Assembly (NCBI GenBank): GCA_014860455.1
Contig: JACZJQ010000223.1
Coordinates: 1-64,000, forward strand
Origin: Bryobacteraceae bacterium
Lineage (GTDB): Bacteria > Acidobacteriota > Terriglobia > Bryobacterales > Bryobacteraceae
DNA length: 64,000 bases
Reading direction: 5' to 3'
The notes beneath the pieces are model-generated. The model did no database searches and was not told where the DNA came from. It was given only the letters and a program-made list of their open reading frames with translations. A program made the translations under genes and the position numbers. This document shows, in pieces, positions 53,782 to 64,000 of this stretch (positions are counted from its first letter, which is position 1; each line of letters starts with the position of its first letter).

Positions 53782-55405
53782 ACACCCTCTCCGCCATCGC
53801 ACGCCCCAGAGCCTCTGCCGTCGCCTCGGCCGCTTCTGCCGCCACATCCAGTCCGTGCCGCCGCGCCGCCTCGCTCGTCACTGGCCCGATGGTCGCAATC
53901 TTCGCCTTGCCCAGCGCTTCCAACCCCACGGCCGCCAGCAGATTCTTGACGGCCGACGGCGACATCAAAGTCACCCAGTCCGGCCTCGACGGGCCGTCAA
54001 ACAGCGCTTTCGCCGCCTCTGCCAACCCCTCCGGCACCACATTCCGGTAGACGGGAAGGATCACCACCTCCGCCCCTCGCTCTGTCAATGCCGCCTCCAG
54101 CGCCTCGCGCGCCGTCTCTGCCCGCGGAATCAGCAACCGCCTGCCCTCGATCGGAATCCCATCGAAGGCCGCTGCCAGTCCTTCCCCTGTCGACGTCTCC
54201 GCCACCAGCGCAACGTCCACGCCGTGCGCGCGTAGCGCCCCGTCGGTCGCCGGCCCGATCGCCGCCGCCTTGGCTCCCTCCGGCATCCCCGCGCGATCCA
54301 GAAAACAGGCCACCGCATTGGCCGATGTGAAAAGCACCCAGTCGTACTGGCCTTGTGGCGGATCGAACGCCAGCGGCTGCACGCCAATCACCGGCAATTC
54401 AACAACTTCGGCGCCCAGGCACCGCAACTGCACCGTCAGGCTCCCGGCCTGTGTCGCCGCCCTGGTCACCAGCACTCTCTGCCCGGCCAGCGGCGGTGAC
54501 TCGCCGTACACCCGCGCCAGAATCGCCCCGGCTCCCTGCTTCAGCAACCGTCTGGCCGCCTCGGCGCCGATCGCCGCCGCATCGTCCATCCTGCCTTCCA
54601 CCGACGCGCTGATCACCACAGATCCATCCGGATCCGCCACTACTGCGTGAATCTTCAGCCTGTCTCCATCCACTTCCGCGTGTGCCCCCAACGGCACCTG
54701 GCATCCGCCGCCCAGGCTCGCCAGCGCCGCCCGCTCGGCCGTCACCGCAGCCCGGGTTGGACCATGATCCAGCCGGCTCACGATCTCGAAAGCCTCGCCC
54801 CCGGCCCGCGTCTCAATCCCCAGCGCACCCTGACCTACCGCCGGACACATCCGCCCCGCATCTAAAACCTCCGCGATCCTATCGCCCCAGCCCAGCCGCC
54901 TCAACCCCGCTCCAGCCAGCAGAATCGCCTGGTACTGCCCCTCGTCCAGCTTCCTCAACCGCGTGTCCAGATTGCCGCGGATCTCCCGGATCACTACATC
55001 CGGCCTCAGCGACTTCAACTGCGCCGCCCTCCGCAACGAACTCGTGCCAACCACCGCGCCGTGGTCCAGTTCCACCAGCTTTCGTCCTACCAGCGCATCA
55101 AACGCCATCTCACGCTCCGGCGTCGCCGCCAGCGCCAGCCCTTCGGGCAACTCCGTCGGCAGATCCTTCAGCGAATGCACGGCCAGATCCACCCGCCCGT
55201 CCAACAACGCCTCTTCGATCTCCTTCGTGAACAGCCCCTTGCCCCCAACCTTTGCCAGCGGCACGTCGGTGATTTTATCGCCCGTCGTGCGGATGATCTC
55301 GATCTCGCTCTCCACACCCAGGTCTTTCAGCCGCGCCTGGATGTGTCGCGACTGCCACAGCGCCAGCTGCGACCCGCGGCTGCCGATCTTGAGTACTTTC
55401 GTCAT
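53771..55405 (-). CDS. hemCD: Fused porphobilinogen deaminase / uroporphyrinogen-III synthase
   Basis: A 544-residue fusion. HemC occupies about 1-300: IGSRGSQLALWQS at the start, RTTGDKI, VHSLKDLPTELP, TSSLRRAAQ, REIRGNLDTRL and the dipyrromethane-cofactor Cys235 in GGGCQVPLG. HemD occupies about 307-544 and is recognisable by VLVTRAATQAGSL, DWVLFTSANAV, AIGPATDGALRAHG and the final VTLMSPSAVKNL / ATIGPVTSEAAR. The protein would make hydroxymethylbilane and then close it to uroporphyrinogen III. HemC and HemD are separate in many bacteria. The start overlaps the hemA stop by four bases. Confidence 0.93.
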   Translation of the reverse strand: MTKVLKIGSRGSQLALWQSRHIQARLKDLGVESEIEIIRTTGDKITDVPLAKVGGKGLFTKEIEEALLDGRVDLAVHSLKDLPTELPEGLALAATPEREMAFDALVGRKLVELDHGAVVGTSSLRRAAQLKSLRPDVVIREIRGNLDTRLRKLDEGQYQAILLAGAGLRRLGWGDRIAEVLDAGRMCPAVGQGALGIETRAGGEAFEIVSRLDHGPTRAAVTAERAALASLGGGCQVPLGAHAEVDGDRLKIHAVVADPDGSVVISASVEGRMDDAAAIGAEAARRLLKQGAGAILARVYGESPPLAGQRVLVTRAATQAGSLTVQLRCLGAEVVELPVIGVQPLAFDPPQGQYDWVLFTSANAVACFLDRAGMPEGAKAAAIGPATDGALRAHGVDVALVAETSTGEGLAAAFDGIPIEGRRLLIPRAETAREALEAALTERGAEVVILPVYRNVVPEGLAEAAKALFDGPSRPDWVTLMSPSAVKNLLAAVGLEALGKAKIATIGPVTSEAARRHGLDVAAEAAEATAEALGRAMAERVCES

Positions 55406-56676
55406 CCGCGCCCGCTGCCCTCCATCCTGAATATCCGCCGGATCAGGGAGATCTCCGTGTCGCCGTCCGGCCGCCCCGCAGCCCGCCGCAGCTCCACCAC
55501 CGGCCCGTGCGCGATCTTGTTCAGCAGCGACCGCGTGTAGCTCGTTAGTGCCTCCTCCTGAACCGGCGACAACGGCCCAAGCTTCGCCTTGAATCGTTCA
55601 AATTCGGCTTTTGCCATCTGATCCAACTGCTCGTGCAGGCCCGAAATCAACGGACCCACCTCGCGCGCCTTCAGCCGCTCAATCAGCCGCGCGACCTCGG
55701 TTTCAATCATCTCCTCGGCCTGTTCGGCCTCCCTCTGCCGCGCCTTCCGGTTCTCTTCCACCGCCCGTCCAAGGTCGTCGATGTCATAAAGGAAAGCACC
55801 CTCCAGTTCGTTCACCTTGGGGTCAATATTCCTCGGCACCGCGATGTCGATCAGAAAGACCGGCCGGTAACGCCGCTTTTCCAGGACCTTCGCCATCTGG
55901 TCCCGCGTCAGCAGATATCCGGATGCGCCCGACGACGTGAGGACAATGTCCATCTCATGCAGCCGGGACACGTAAGTCTCATAGTCCAGCACCGTGCCTG
56001 AGATTTGCTCGGCCAGATCGTCGGCGCGGCCGCGCGTCCGGTTGGCCACGAAGACTTTCTCGCACCCGGCCCGCTGAAGGTGCCTTGCCGCCAGTTCGCT
56101 CATCTTTCCCGCGCCCACCAGCAGCACTTTCTTCTCGTTCAGGTGACCAAAGATCTGGCGCGCGAGTTCGACGGCGGCATAGGCAATCGAAACCGCTGAC
56201 CGCCCGATCTCGGTCTCAGACCTCACGCGCTTGGCTACGGCAAATGCGCGCGACAGCACGGTGTCCAGGAATCCGCCGAGCGTGCCCCTCTCTCGCGCCG
56301 CGGCATAGGCTGCCTTCAACTGCCCCAGAACCTGCGGTTCGCCCACTACCATCGAGTCCAGCGAGGCAGCCACGCGGAACAGGTGCCGGATCGCCTTTTC
56401 GTCGTCATACCTGTAGAGGTATGGTTCCAACCACTCGGGGCTCAACCCCCGCGCTTCGGCCAGAAAACGGGCCATGGCGCCGGCATCTGCGCCCTCGGGC
56501 AGCGCAGCGGTCAACTCAACCCGGTTGCATGTGGACAGAATTAAGGTTTCTTCAGCTCCGGATGCCCGTTTGAAGGCCTCCAACGCCTCGCCCAAGGACG
56601 ATTCCTGGATCGCCACCCGCTCACGCACCTCGACTGGCGCGGTGTGATGGCTCAGACCTATCAAAGATACCTTCAT
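55402..56676 (-). CDS. hemA: Glutamyl-tRNA reductase
   Basis: A 424-residue NADPH enzyme that reduces glutamyl-tRNA to glutamate-1-semialdehyde, the first committed step of C5 heme synthesis. Motifs are IGLSHHTAPVEVRERVA at the start, LSTCNRVELTA (nucleophile Cys50), GEPQVLGQLKAAYA, the NADP-binding VLLVGAGKMSELAA and the C-terminal dimerisation helices (about 330-424). The length is normal. It lies ten bases from the ccsA/hemX gene upstream and overlaps hemCD downstream, so ccsA-hemA-hemCD is an operon. Confidence 0.96.
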   Translation of the reverse strand: MKVSLIGLSHHTAPVEVRERVAIQESSLGEALEAFKRASGAEETLILSTCNRVELTAALPEGADAGAMARFLAEARGLSPEWLEPYLYRYDDEKAIRHLFRVAASLDSMVVGEPQVLGQLKAAYAAARERGTLGGFLDTVLSRAFAVAKRVRSETEIGRSAVSIAYAAVELARQIFGHLNEKKVLLVGAGKMSELAARHLQRAGCEKVFVANRTRGRADDLAEQISGTVLDYETYVSRLHEMDIVLTSSGASGYLLTRDQMAKVLEKRRYRPVFLIDIAVPRNIDPKVNELEGAFLYDIDDLGRAVEENRKARQREAEQAEEMIETEVARLIERLKAREVGPLISGLHEQLDQMAKAEFERFKAKLGPLSPVQEEALTSYTRSLLNKIAHGPVVELRRAAGRPDGDTEISLIRRIFRMEGSGRG

Positions 56677-56686
56677 CGATTCGCCG

Positions 56687-57541
56687 TCACTTCTCGAGCA
56701 GCGGCTTCAGGCCGACATGGGCCGCCCAGGTCAACGCCGCGAATCCGACCACCACCAGCGAAAGCACAGCTGCCCTCCGGCCCCGCCACCCCGCCGAAAC
56801 GCGCAGCAAAAGCATCAACAGATAGAATCCCCAGGTCACAAATCCGATTACAATCTTGCCTTCGCCAAACCACTTGGTCCCGATTTCCACAAACGCCCAC
56901 GTGCTGCCGACGATCACCGCCAGCGTCATGGCTACGAATCCGACGCTCATCGAGGCCGTGATCAACCCATCCAACGTCTCCAGCGGCGGCAGTTTGTCGG
57001 CATCCACACGAGAGAACAATCTCCCTCCAAAGCCCTTCTTTTTCAACCGGTTCTCTTGCAGAAGATAGAAAACCGCCCCGGCCGCGCTCAGCAGCAGACC
57101 GGCGTATCCCGCCAGCACCAGGACAATATGCACCAGCAGCCAACTGCCGCGCATCTCGTCCGAACTCCAACCGCCCACCGGCGCACCCATCGAGCCCGCC
57201 AAAGTCAGAAAGAAGACCAGCGGGAACACCGCCAGCCCGAGTCCCTGGAAATCATACTTCCACAGCACCAGCAGATAGACCACCGCAAAGACAAACCCGC
57301 ATAGCGACGCCGTTTCGAAGAAGTTGTTTGCCGCCAGACTCTTCAGCGCCACGCTCTGCTCGACGATGGCCACCGCGTGAAGCACCACGGCCACGCGAAA
57401 CGCCATCATTGCCGGCCCGAACAGCCGCGATTCGCGCCTGAACAGGCGTGTCAGCGCCTCGGCCAACCCCACGGCATAGAGTGCCACCGCGATTCTGAGC
57501 CAGAATATGCCCATCACGGCCGCAACTGCCCCCCACGGCAT
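56687..57541 (-). CDS. CcsA/HemX family cytochrome c assembly protein
   Basis: A 284-residue protein with about eight membrane segments. It has the CcsA/HemX family order: 'LHAVAIVEQSVALKSLAANNFFETASLCGFVFAVVYLLV' and 'HIVLVLAGYAGLLLSAAGAVFYLLQENRLKKK', and 'VTWGFYLLMLLLRVSAGWRGRRAAVLSL' near the end. The Trp-rich WWD motif of true CcsA is not obvious, which is more like HemX, often next to hemA. It may help control glutamyl-tRNA reductase level or handle heme. An ATG at 57514 is an alternative start. It is the first gene of the heme operon. Confidence 0.85.
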   Translation of the reverse strand: MPWGAVAAVMGIFWLRIAVALYAVGLAEALTRLFRRESRLFGPAMMAFRVAVVLHAVAIVEQSVALKSLAANNFFETASLCGFVFAVVYLLVLWKYDFQGLGLAVFPLVFFLTLAGSMGAPVGGWSSDEMRGSWLLVHIVLVLAGYAGLLLSAAGAVFYLLQENRLKKKGFGGRLFSRVDADKLPPLETLDGLITASMSVGFVAMTLAVIVGSTWAFVEIGTKWFGEGKIVIGFVTWGFYLLMLLLRVSAGWRGRRAAVLSLVVVGFAALTWAAHVGLKPLLEK

Positions 57542-57612
57542 CGTCTCTGCATCACACTAGAAGAATACCAGAGGCGGCCCCCTTGCCCCTAAGCCGCCCT
57601 GCAGGAGGCATC

Positions 57613-58335
57613 ATGCTGAATTTGAAAGGGAAATCCGCACTAGTCACCGGCGGATCCAAGGGTATCGGCCTGGCCGTCGCCCGCCGCCTGGCCCTCGCCG
57701 GAGCCAATGTGGCCATCTGCGGCCGCTCGGAGGACGCACTGGCATCAGCTGTCGAGGGTCTAAGGCGCGATTTCCCGTCAGACATCCTAAAACTGGTGGC
57801 CCTTGCTGCCGATGTCAGAGATGAGGACGCTGTCAGGGATTTGTTCCTGAAAGTGGAATCCGAGTTCGGCGGCCTGGACATCCTGGTCAACAATGCCGGG
57901 GTCGGGATCTTTAAGGATCTCGCCTCACTCGAACCCGCGGAGTGGAAAACGGTGATCGAGACGAACCTCAGCGGCGCCTACTACTGCAGCCATGAAGCGC
58001 TGCCCCGGTTCCGCGCCCGCCAGGGCGGCTGGATCGTCAATGTCGCCAGCTTGGCGGCGAGGACCAGTTTCGCCGGCGGCGCGGCCTATAACGCCTCGAA
58101 ATTTGGTTTGCTCGGATTTTCTGAAGCAATCATGCTGGACCACCGATATGAAGGAGTGAGAGTATCGACGGTGCTTCCCGGCAGTGTCAGCACCGATTTT
58201 AATGTGGGCGGCAAGGCCGACTGGAAGATCGCGCCCGAGGATGTCGCTGAGGTGATCGCCTCCATCCTCGCCCTGCCGGACCGGACTATGGTGAGCCATG
58301 TTGAGATCCGACCGACACGCCCGAAGAAAAGCTAG
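57613..58335 (+). CDS. Short-chain dehydrogenase/reductase (SDR)
   Basis: A 240-residue NAD(P)-dependent SDR of the classical type. The nucleotide motif is TGGSKGIG (about 12-19). The structural NNAG follows, and the catalytic Ser (NVASLAA) and Tyr-x3-Lys (AYNASKFG) are present. The start is the ATG seven bases after AGGAGG; an upstream in-frame start at 57583 has no ribosome site. A 'LAGANVAICGRSEDAL' second strand ends in Arg, which favours NADP. Substrate unknown. It is divergent from the heme operon. Confidence 0.92.
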   Translation: MLNLKGKSALVTGGSKGIGLAVARRLALAGANVAICGRSEDALASAVEGLRRDFPSDILKLVALAADVRDEDAVRDLFLKVESEFGGLDILVNNAGVGIFKDLASLEPAEWKTVIETNLSGAYYCSHEALPRFRARQGGWIVNVASLAARTSFAGGAAYNASKFGLLGFSEAIMLDHRYEGVRVSTVLPGSVSTDFNVGGKADWKIAPEDVAEVIASILALPDRTMVSHVEIRPTRPKKS

Positions 58336-58376
58336 AACGCTTGGCACCGGCTGCCCCAAGGGATTCCGGGCCTGTC

Positions 58377-59678
<1,302 letters not shown>

Positions 59679-59688
59679 CCCCGAAAGG

Positions 59689-61170
59689 CTAGGGCGATTG
59701 TCGCTCTGCCGGGCTCACTTCCACGCGCAAACTCGGCATCCCGCCCGTCTCCTGTATGATCCGCACGGGCCGCGGATGCTCGGCGCAATCCGGAATCGGT
59801 GTCCGTGTGTAATAGTTCAAACCGTACCTCATGCTGCGGTGCAGGCTCTCGATGCAGGCATCCGATTGCCTCGTTTTCACTTTCCGGTAAAGCCCCTTTG
59901 CCGATACCACTTCGTCCAGCACCGGCCAGGCGCCCAGTTTCACCCACAGCGCCGACGTCAACATCACCACCGAGAGCACGGCGATCGAAGCCACCACCCT
60001 GCCTTGCCTGGCCAGAAACCAGGCTGCAGATCCCACCGGCAGCGCCGCCGCCACATACTGCCACGGCAGCCCGCCCCAATCGGCTCTGGTGATCCCATAG
60101 AGCATTGCCGCCGGCAACGCAGAACCGATCACCGGCACGATCGACAACAGAATGCCCGTTAGCCCGAACGTCCGTCCCGGATGGTCATAGCGCACGGCCG
60201 ACGTGGCCAGCAGCGCGATGTACAGCGGCAGCAGAGGCAGGATGTAGCCCGGCAGCTTGTTGCGGGAAATTGAGAAAAAGATGAACCCGAATGCCAGGGT
60301 GATGCCGGCCACCTTGGCCCAATCGTCCTTCCAGAGCTGCTTTGGCAGGCTCGGAGCCATAGCCGTCCAGGGGAAGATCATTCCCAGAATCACGGGCAGA
60401 TAGAACCAGAACGGCTGTACATGGCGCAGTTCCTCGCTGGCGAAGCGCGAAAAATGGTGGCGGATGAAGAAAACATCGATGAAGGCCCAGCCGTTGGCGG
60501 CCGTCACAGCCGCATACCAGGGTCCGGCCACCAGCAGCGCCGCCGCTCCGGCCACGGCCAGATCCTTCCATCGCCCGCGGGCAAACCAGACCAGAGGTAG
60601 CAGCAGGACGGCCGCCACCAGGCCCTTGGCCAGCAGCGCCAGCCCGGCGGCCGCACCGCACAGCCACAGCGCCCACCGGCCCGATCCCTGGAGCCTCAAC
60701 AACCCGGCCAGCAACGCCGCGCCGAAACTTGCCGCCAGCGGTAGATCCGTCACTGCCACATGTGAATACGCCAGCCAGCCCGCCGAGGCCGCCAGCATCA
60801 TCGTCGCCGCAGCGGATTCTCGCGTGCCAGCCAGACGGCCCAGAGCCCAGGCGTAGAATCCCAGGAACAGGATCGACAGCAAGGCCACAGGCGCCCGCGC
60901 CGCCCATTCGCCGGGCAGCCCAATCGACGTTCCCGCCGCGGTAAGCCAATAAGAAAGCACCGGTTTCTCAAACCACGGCTCGCCCCACAGCCGTGGTGTC
61001 ACCCAGTCGCCTGATTCCGCCATCGCCCGGCCAATCGCCGAATAGCGTGGTTCGTCCGGCCCCAACATGCCGCAGTCGCCCAGGATCGCCAGATACACGG
61101 TGGCCGCAAACACCAGAAAAAGCAGGATCAACAACGCGTTGCGGGTTGTATCTGAACGGCCGGGGGACAC
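59689..61170 (-). CDS. GT39/ArnT-type membrane glycosyltransferase
   Basis: A 493-residue polytopic protein of the dolichyl-phosphate-mannose / ArnT (GT-C) type, using a lipid-linked sugar to glycosylate lipid or protein outside the membrane. The first periplasmic loop carries the catalytic Asp-Glu pair in LGPDEPRYSAIGRAM, followed by 'PRLWGEPWFEKPVLSYWL'. About eleven membrane segments follow. The C-terminal 60 residues are soluble. The open frame extends to a TTG at 61191, but a GTG at 61170 keeps it clear of the divergent HIT gene. The acceptor is unknown. Confidence 0.88.
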   Translation of the reverse strand: MSPGRSDTTRNALLILLFLVFAATVYLAILGDCGMLGPDEPRYSAIGRAMAESGDWVTPRLWGEPWFEKPVLSYWLTAAGTSIGLPGEWAARAPVALLSILFLGFYAWALGRLAGTRESAAATMMLAASAGWLAYSHVAVTDLPLAASFGAALLAGLLRLQGSGRWALWLCGAAAGLALLAKGLVAAVLLLPLVWFARGRWKDLAVAGAAALLVAGPWYAAVTAANGWAFIDVFFIRHHFSRFASEELRHVQPFWFYLPVILGMIFPWTAMAPSLPKQLWKDDWAKVAGITLAFGFIFFSISRNKLPGYILPLLPLYIALLATSAVRYDHPGRTFGLTGILLSIVPVIGSALPAAMLYGITRADWGGLPWQYVAAALPVGSAAWFLARQGRVVASIAVLSVVMLTSALWVKLGAWPVLDEVVSAKGLYRKVKTRQSDACIESLHRSMRYGLNYYTRTPIPDCAEHPRPVRIIQETGGMPSLRVEVSPAERQSP

Positions 61171-61190
61171 CCACCAGTATAATGGCCACA

Positions 61191-61733
61191 ATGCGATTCA
61201 CCGTAGTCCTACTGCTGTTCGCCGCTATCGGTCTGCTGCGTGCCGACATCTCCAAATGCGCCTGCGACCCTAAGAACTCCGAATCCATGAAAGCGCGCCA
61301 ATGCAGCCTCTGTCTCGAGGCCGAAAAGCGCCCGGCCGGCGAGGAATTCTTCATCCTCAAGGACATCAACCCTCGCAAGCCCGGCCGCTGGCTCGTTCTG
61401 CCTGTCGCTCACGGTTCGGCCGCCCACCACTTCCGCGACCTCCCCAAGCCCCAGCGCGACAAACTCTGGCAGGAAGCCATCCGCTTCGCCACCGAGAAGT
61501 TTGGGAACGATTGGGGCCTCGCCTATAACGGCGAGCGCGCCCGCACCCAGTGCCACCTCCACATCCACGTCGGCCGCTTCATCAAGGCCGCCGAGACCGG
61601 CGGCGGCATCTTTGTAAAACGCGTCGAGGACTTCCCCGCGCCCGAAGAGGGCGGCATCTGGGTCCACCCGGTCCCCGGCGGATTCCACGTCCACCTGGGC
61701 GACCAGATCACCGAAACCGTCCTTGTCCGATAA
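61191..61733 (+). CDS. Exported HIT-superfamily protein (CDP-diacylglycerol pyrophosphatase-like)
   Basis: A 180-residue protein with a signal peptide (FTVVLLLFAAIGLLRAD) and a histidine-triad motif, CHLHIHVGR (His122, His124, His126). 'FFILKDINPRKPGRWLVLPVAH' and 'LAYNGERARTQ' before it are like the periplasmic CDP-diacylglycerol pyrophosphatase (Cdh) rather than cytoplasmic HIT hydrolases. Four Cys residues near the N-terminus (CACDPKN and CSLC) could form disulfides or bind a metal. Nucleotide-diphosphate hydrolysis in the envelope is inferred. The start at 61191 is preferred to the ATG nine bases earlier because it gives a clean signal peptide. The uxaA-like gene follows after nine bases. 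Confidence 0.8.
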   Translation: MRFTVVLLLFAAIGLLRADISKCACDPKNSESMKARQCSLCLEAEKRPAGEEFFILKDINPRKPGRWLVLPVAHGSAAHHFRDLPKPQRDKLWQEAIRFATEKFGNDWGLAYNGERARTQCHLHIHVGRFIKAAETGGGIFVKRVEDFPAPEEGGIWVHPVPGGFHVHLGDQITETVLVR

Positions 61734-61742
61734 GAACCCCTA

Positions 61743-63281
61743 ATGAGCCTCATTGACATCCTCCCGCCGCCCACCGAAGAAAACGCCGCGCTGCTGCTGC
61801 ATCCCGGCGACCATGTCGCCATCGCCCGCGTCGCCCTCGCACCGGGCCAGACCGTCCGGCCCGGCGGAATCGGAGTGGTCCTCACACACCCCATCCCTGC
61901 CGGCCACAAAGCGGCCGTCCGGCCCATCGCCCAGGGAGAAGAGGTACTCCGCTACGGCCAGGTCATCGGACGCGCCACCGCGCCGATCCAGCCCGGCGAG
62001 TGGGTCCACACCCACAACCTGGCGTTCGAGGAAGGCACGCGCGCCTATGTCTTCCCGGAAGGCGACATCGCCATGCCCGCCCCGCCCGAGCACATGCCCA
62101 GCTTCCGAGGCTACCTCCGGACAGATGGCCGCGCCGGCACTCGCAACTACATCGCCGTCGTCGCTGCTTCGAACTGCTCAGCCCATGTTGTCGACCTCAT
62201 CGCCGCCTCCTACTCAGCCCAATCGCTGCCCGACAATGTCGATGGTGTCGTTGCCTTCCCCCACGGCGACGGCTGCGGCCATTCCATCGGTCCAGATACC
62301 GAACAACTTCAGCGCACGCTCGGCGGCGTCCTCGACCACCCCAATGTTTCTGCCGCCCTCGTCGTCGGCCTGGGCTGCGAAGTCAACCAGGTCGAGCACT
62401 ATCTCGGTGACCACAACCCCGCCCCCGGTCGCATCTCCGGACTCACCCTTCAAGACAGCGGCGGCACCTCGGCCACAGTCCACGCCGCTCGCGCCCGCAT
62501 CGACGAACAGATCGCCCGCGCCCAGAACGAGCAGCGCACCAGCCTTCCCGCCTCCAGGATCGTCCTCGGCCTCAATTGCGGCGGCTCGGACTCGTTTTCC
62601 GGCATCACCGCCAACCCCGCCCTCGGCCTCTGTTCCGACCTGCTCGCCGCCATCGGCGCCACGGCCGTCCTCGCCGAAACCCCCGAGATCTTCGGCGCCG
62701 AACACCTCCTGGTCCGCCGCGCTCGCAACCGCCAGGTCGCCGAACGGCTGCTCGAGTTGATTGAAAAGTACAAGACCTACCTCCGCCCGTTTGGCGGCAG
62801 TTTTGACGACAACCCGTCGCCCGGCAATAAAGAAGGCGGCCTGTCCAACATCCTCGAAAAATCCCTCGGCGCCGCCGCCAAGAGCGGCACTTCCCCCCTG
62901 AATGCCGCCCTCGACTACGCCGAACGAATCGCCTCCCCCGGCTTCGTCTTCATGAATACCCCCGGCTACGACCCCGTCTCGCTCGCCGGACTCGGCGCCG
63001 GAGGCGTCAACCTGATCGCCTTCACCACCGGCCGCGGCTCTGCCATCGGCTTCCCCACCGTCCCTGTGCTCAAAATCTCTTCGAACACGCCGTTGTTCAA
63101 ACGCATGGGAGAGAACATCGACATCAACGCCGGCCGCATCGCCGACGGCACGGCCAGCATCGAGCAGGTCGGCTACGACATCTTCGAAGCCCTGATCGAA
63201 GTCGCCTCAGGCCGCCGCACCGCCAGCGAGCGCCTCGGACACAAGGAGTTTGTCCCCTGGCGCATCGGCCCCGTTCTTTAG
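61743..63281 (+). CDS. UxaA family (altronate dehydratase-like) hydrolyase
   Basis: A 512-residue iron-dependent dehydratase. The N-terminal SAF domain (about 16-100, [20 protein letters not shown]) and the C-terminal UxaA domain are fused, as in full-length altronate dehydratase. Landmarks are '[25 protein letters not shown]', [12 protein letters not shown], '[21 protein letters not shown]', [20 protein letters not shown] and '[31 protein letters not shown]'. It converts D-altronate to 2-keto-3-deoxygluconate in galacturonate breakdown, or a related sugar acid. No uxaB/uxaC is adjacent. It is nine bases after the HIT gene. Confidence 0.92.
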   Translation: MSLIDILPPPTEENAALLLHPGDHVAIARVALAPGQTVRPGGIGVVLTHPIPAGHKAAVRPIAQGEEVLRYGQVIGRATAPIQPGEWVHTHNLAFEEGTRAYVFPEGDIAMPAPPEHMPSFRGYLRTDGRAGTRNYIAVVAASNCSAHVVDLIAASYSAQSLPDNVDGVVAFPHGDGCGHSIGPDTEQLQRTLGGVLDHPNVSAALVVGLGCEVNQVEHYLGDHNPAPGRISGLTLQDSGGTSATVHAARARIDEQIARAQNEQRTSLPASRIVLGLNCGGSDSFSGITANPALGLCSDLLAAIGATAVLAETPEIFGAEHLLVRRARNRQVAERLLELIEKYKTYLRPFGGSFDDNPSPGNKEGGLSNILEKSLGAAAKSGTSPLNAALDYAERIASPGFVFMNTPGYDPVSLAGLGAGGVNLIAFTTGRGSAIGFPTVPVLKISSNTPLFKRMGENIDINAGRIADGTASIEQVGYDIFEALIEVASGRRTASERLGHKEFVPWRIGPVL

Positions 63282-63319
63282 CTTGATTCGAGCGTGCATA
63301 AGCCCGACAATACTGCCTA

Positions 63320-64000
63320 ATGAAACTGGCCGTCTCCGTTCTACTCTTCGCAGCCGCGGCTGCGTCCTCGCAGGCTCAGGAACTCCGTGCCGGCACGGCT
63401 CAAGTGGTCGTCACACCGCCCACCGGCACGCCCATGGCGGGCTATTACCATCCGCGGGCATCCACCGGCGTCCACGACGATCTCCACGCCAAAGCCCTTG
63501 TCCTCCGCCAAGGCAAGACCACCTTCGCGCTTATCGCCTGCGACCTCATCCACCTCCCCGAGCCGGTCGTTGAGGCTTCGCGCAAGCTGATCGAATCCGA
63601 AACCGGCATCCCGGCGCGCAACGTGATGATCTCGGCAACGCACGCCCACACCGGACCCGTCATTCCAGGCGGCACGTCCCGGCTGGTCTTCGGCGGCAAA
63701 GAGGCCGAACTCGCTCAAGCCTATGCCACCGGGCTTCCCGTCAGGATCGCCGGCGCCGTCAAACTCGCCCTCGGGTCGCTCCAACTGGCCCGTATCCGTT
63801 CGGGCGCGGGCATCCAGGCCGAACTCACTTTCAACCGCCGCTTCCATATGACCGACGGCACTGTCGGCTGGAACCCCGGCAAGATGAATCCCCGGATCGT
63901 CCGTCCCGCCGGACCGATTGACCCCCAGGTCGGCGTGATCTCGTTGGAGACGACCTCGGGCGCCCCTCTGGCCACCCTGGTCAACTACGCCCTGCACCTC
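63320..64000 (+). CDS. Neutral ceramidase-type exported protein, 3' end outside window
   Basis: 227 residues are visible; the frame runs to the right edge. A signal peptide (SVLLFAAAAASSQAQ) precedes the conserved opening of the neutral/alkaline non-lysosomal ceramidase N-terminal domain: 'AGTAQVVVTPPTGTPMAGYYHPRASTGVHDDLHAKALVL', then 'ALIACDLIHLPEPVVEASR' and SATHAHTGPVIPGG, where the two His in THAH are zinc ligands in the family. In this phylum such proteins are common and may hydrolyse lipids or other amides; sphingolipid substrate is not established. It is 38 bases after the UxaA-family gene. Confidence 0.85.
   Translation, partial: MKLAVSVLLFAAAAASSQAQELRAGTAQVVVTPPTGTPMAGYYHPRASTGVHDDLHAKALVLRQGKTTFALIACDLIHLPEPVVEASRKLIESETGIPARNVMISATHAHTGPVIPGGTSRLVFGGKEAELAQAYATGLPVRIAGAVKLALGSLQLARIRSGAGIQAELTFNRRFHMTDGTVGWNPGKMNPRIVRPAGPIDPQVGVISLETTSGAPLATLVNYALHL

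Overview
This 64 kb window is GC-rich chromosomal DNA that looks like an acidobacterium of the Bryobacterales/Solibacter group. That placement is an inference from gene content. The markers are Tat-exported Gfo/Idh/MocA and mannonate-dehydratase-like enzymes, a DUF1080 protein, a TonB receptor with an N-terminal carboxypeptidase-regulatory domain, a PEP-CTERM protein, a fused SecDF, a fused HemC-HemD and many small secreted proteins of unknown function. I found no rRNA, tRNA, CRISPR array or insertion sequence.

Layout. 1-2.2 kb: the end of an integrated element (cold-shock-like fragment, two small unknown genes, tyrosine integrase). 2.2-5.8 kb: exported carbohydrate or phosphoester enzymes (EEP hydrolase, Gfo/Idh/MocA oxidoreductase, sialidase-like BNR protein). 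5.8-12.6 kb: a PaaK-like adenylate-forming enzyme, a SecD-SecF fusion carrying an extra helix-hairpin-helix-like segment, a DUF3667 membrane protein and a TPR protein. 12.7-18.8 kb: three exported proteins overlapping by one base each, then a TonB-dependent receptor and a membrane protein. 18.8-31.1 kb: housekeeping genes (AAA ATPase, AceE, UvrB, YceH, ABC-F, ComF, HNH nuclease, IF-3).

31.3-38.7 kb: a dapA-like gene and a cytochrome c maturation cluster, ccmE-ccmF-(CcmI-like zinc ribbon)-(secreted anchored protein)-ccmA-ccmB-ccmC-ccmD. CcmE has a Cys-x3-Tyr heme site in place of the usual His-x3-Tyr. Two uncharacterised genes are translationally coupled into the middle of the cluster, and no ccmG or ccmH is visible. 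This is the best candidate for an under-described system here.

38.7-42.1 kb: ManD-like dehydratase, UroD-family protein, and a PEP-CTERM protein with its own promoter and terminator. 42.2-45.5 kb: a diverged tandem duplication of a pyruvyltransferase/helicase-loader pair, in which one loader copy is truncated at its P-loop. 45.5-53.4 kb: mutarotase, ferredoxin, and a minus-strand run of APC permease, FolD, CoaE, HtrA and DUF1080. 53.4-57.5 kb: a heme operon, ccsA/hemX-hemA-hemCD, ending in a small protein that resembles eukaryotic phosphohistidine phosphatase (Janus/PHPT1). 57.6-64 kb: SDR, stand-alone Clp-like AAA+ ATPase, GT39-type glycosyltransferase, exported HIT protein, altronate-dehydratase family protein and the start of a ceramidase-like protein.

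Heme synthesis (53-57 kb) and heme attachment to cytochromes (32-38 kb) are both well represented. The carbohydrate-related exported enzymes suggest a polymer-degrading, respiring soil bacterium. All functions are read from sequence motifs only. Start codons were adjusted by Shine-Dalgarno position and family length where stated.
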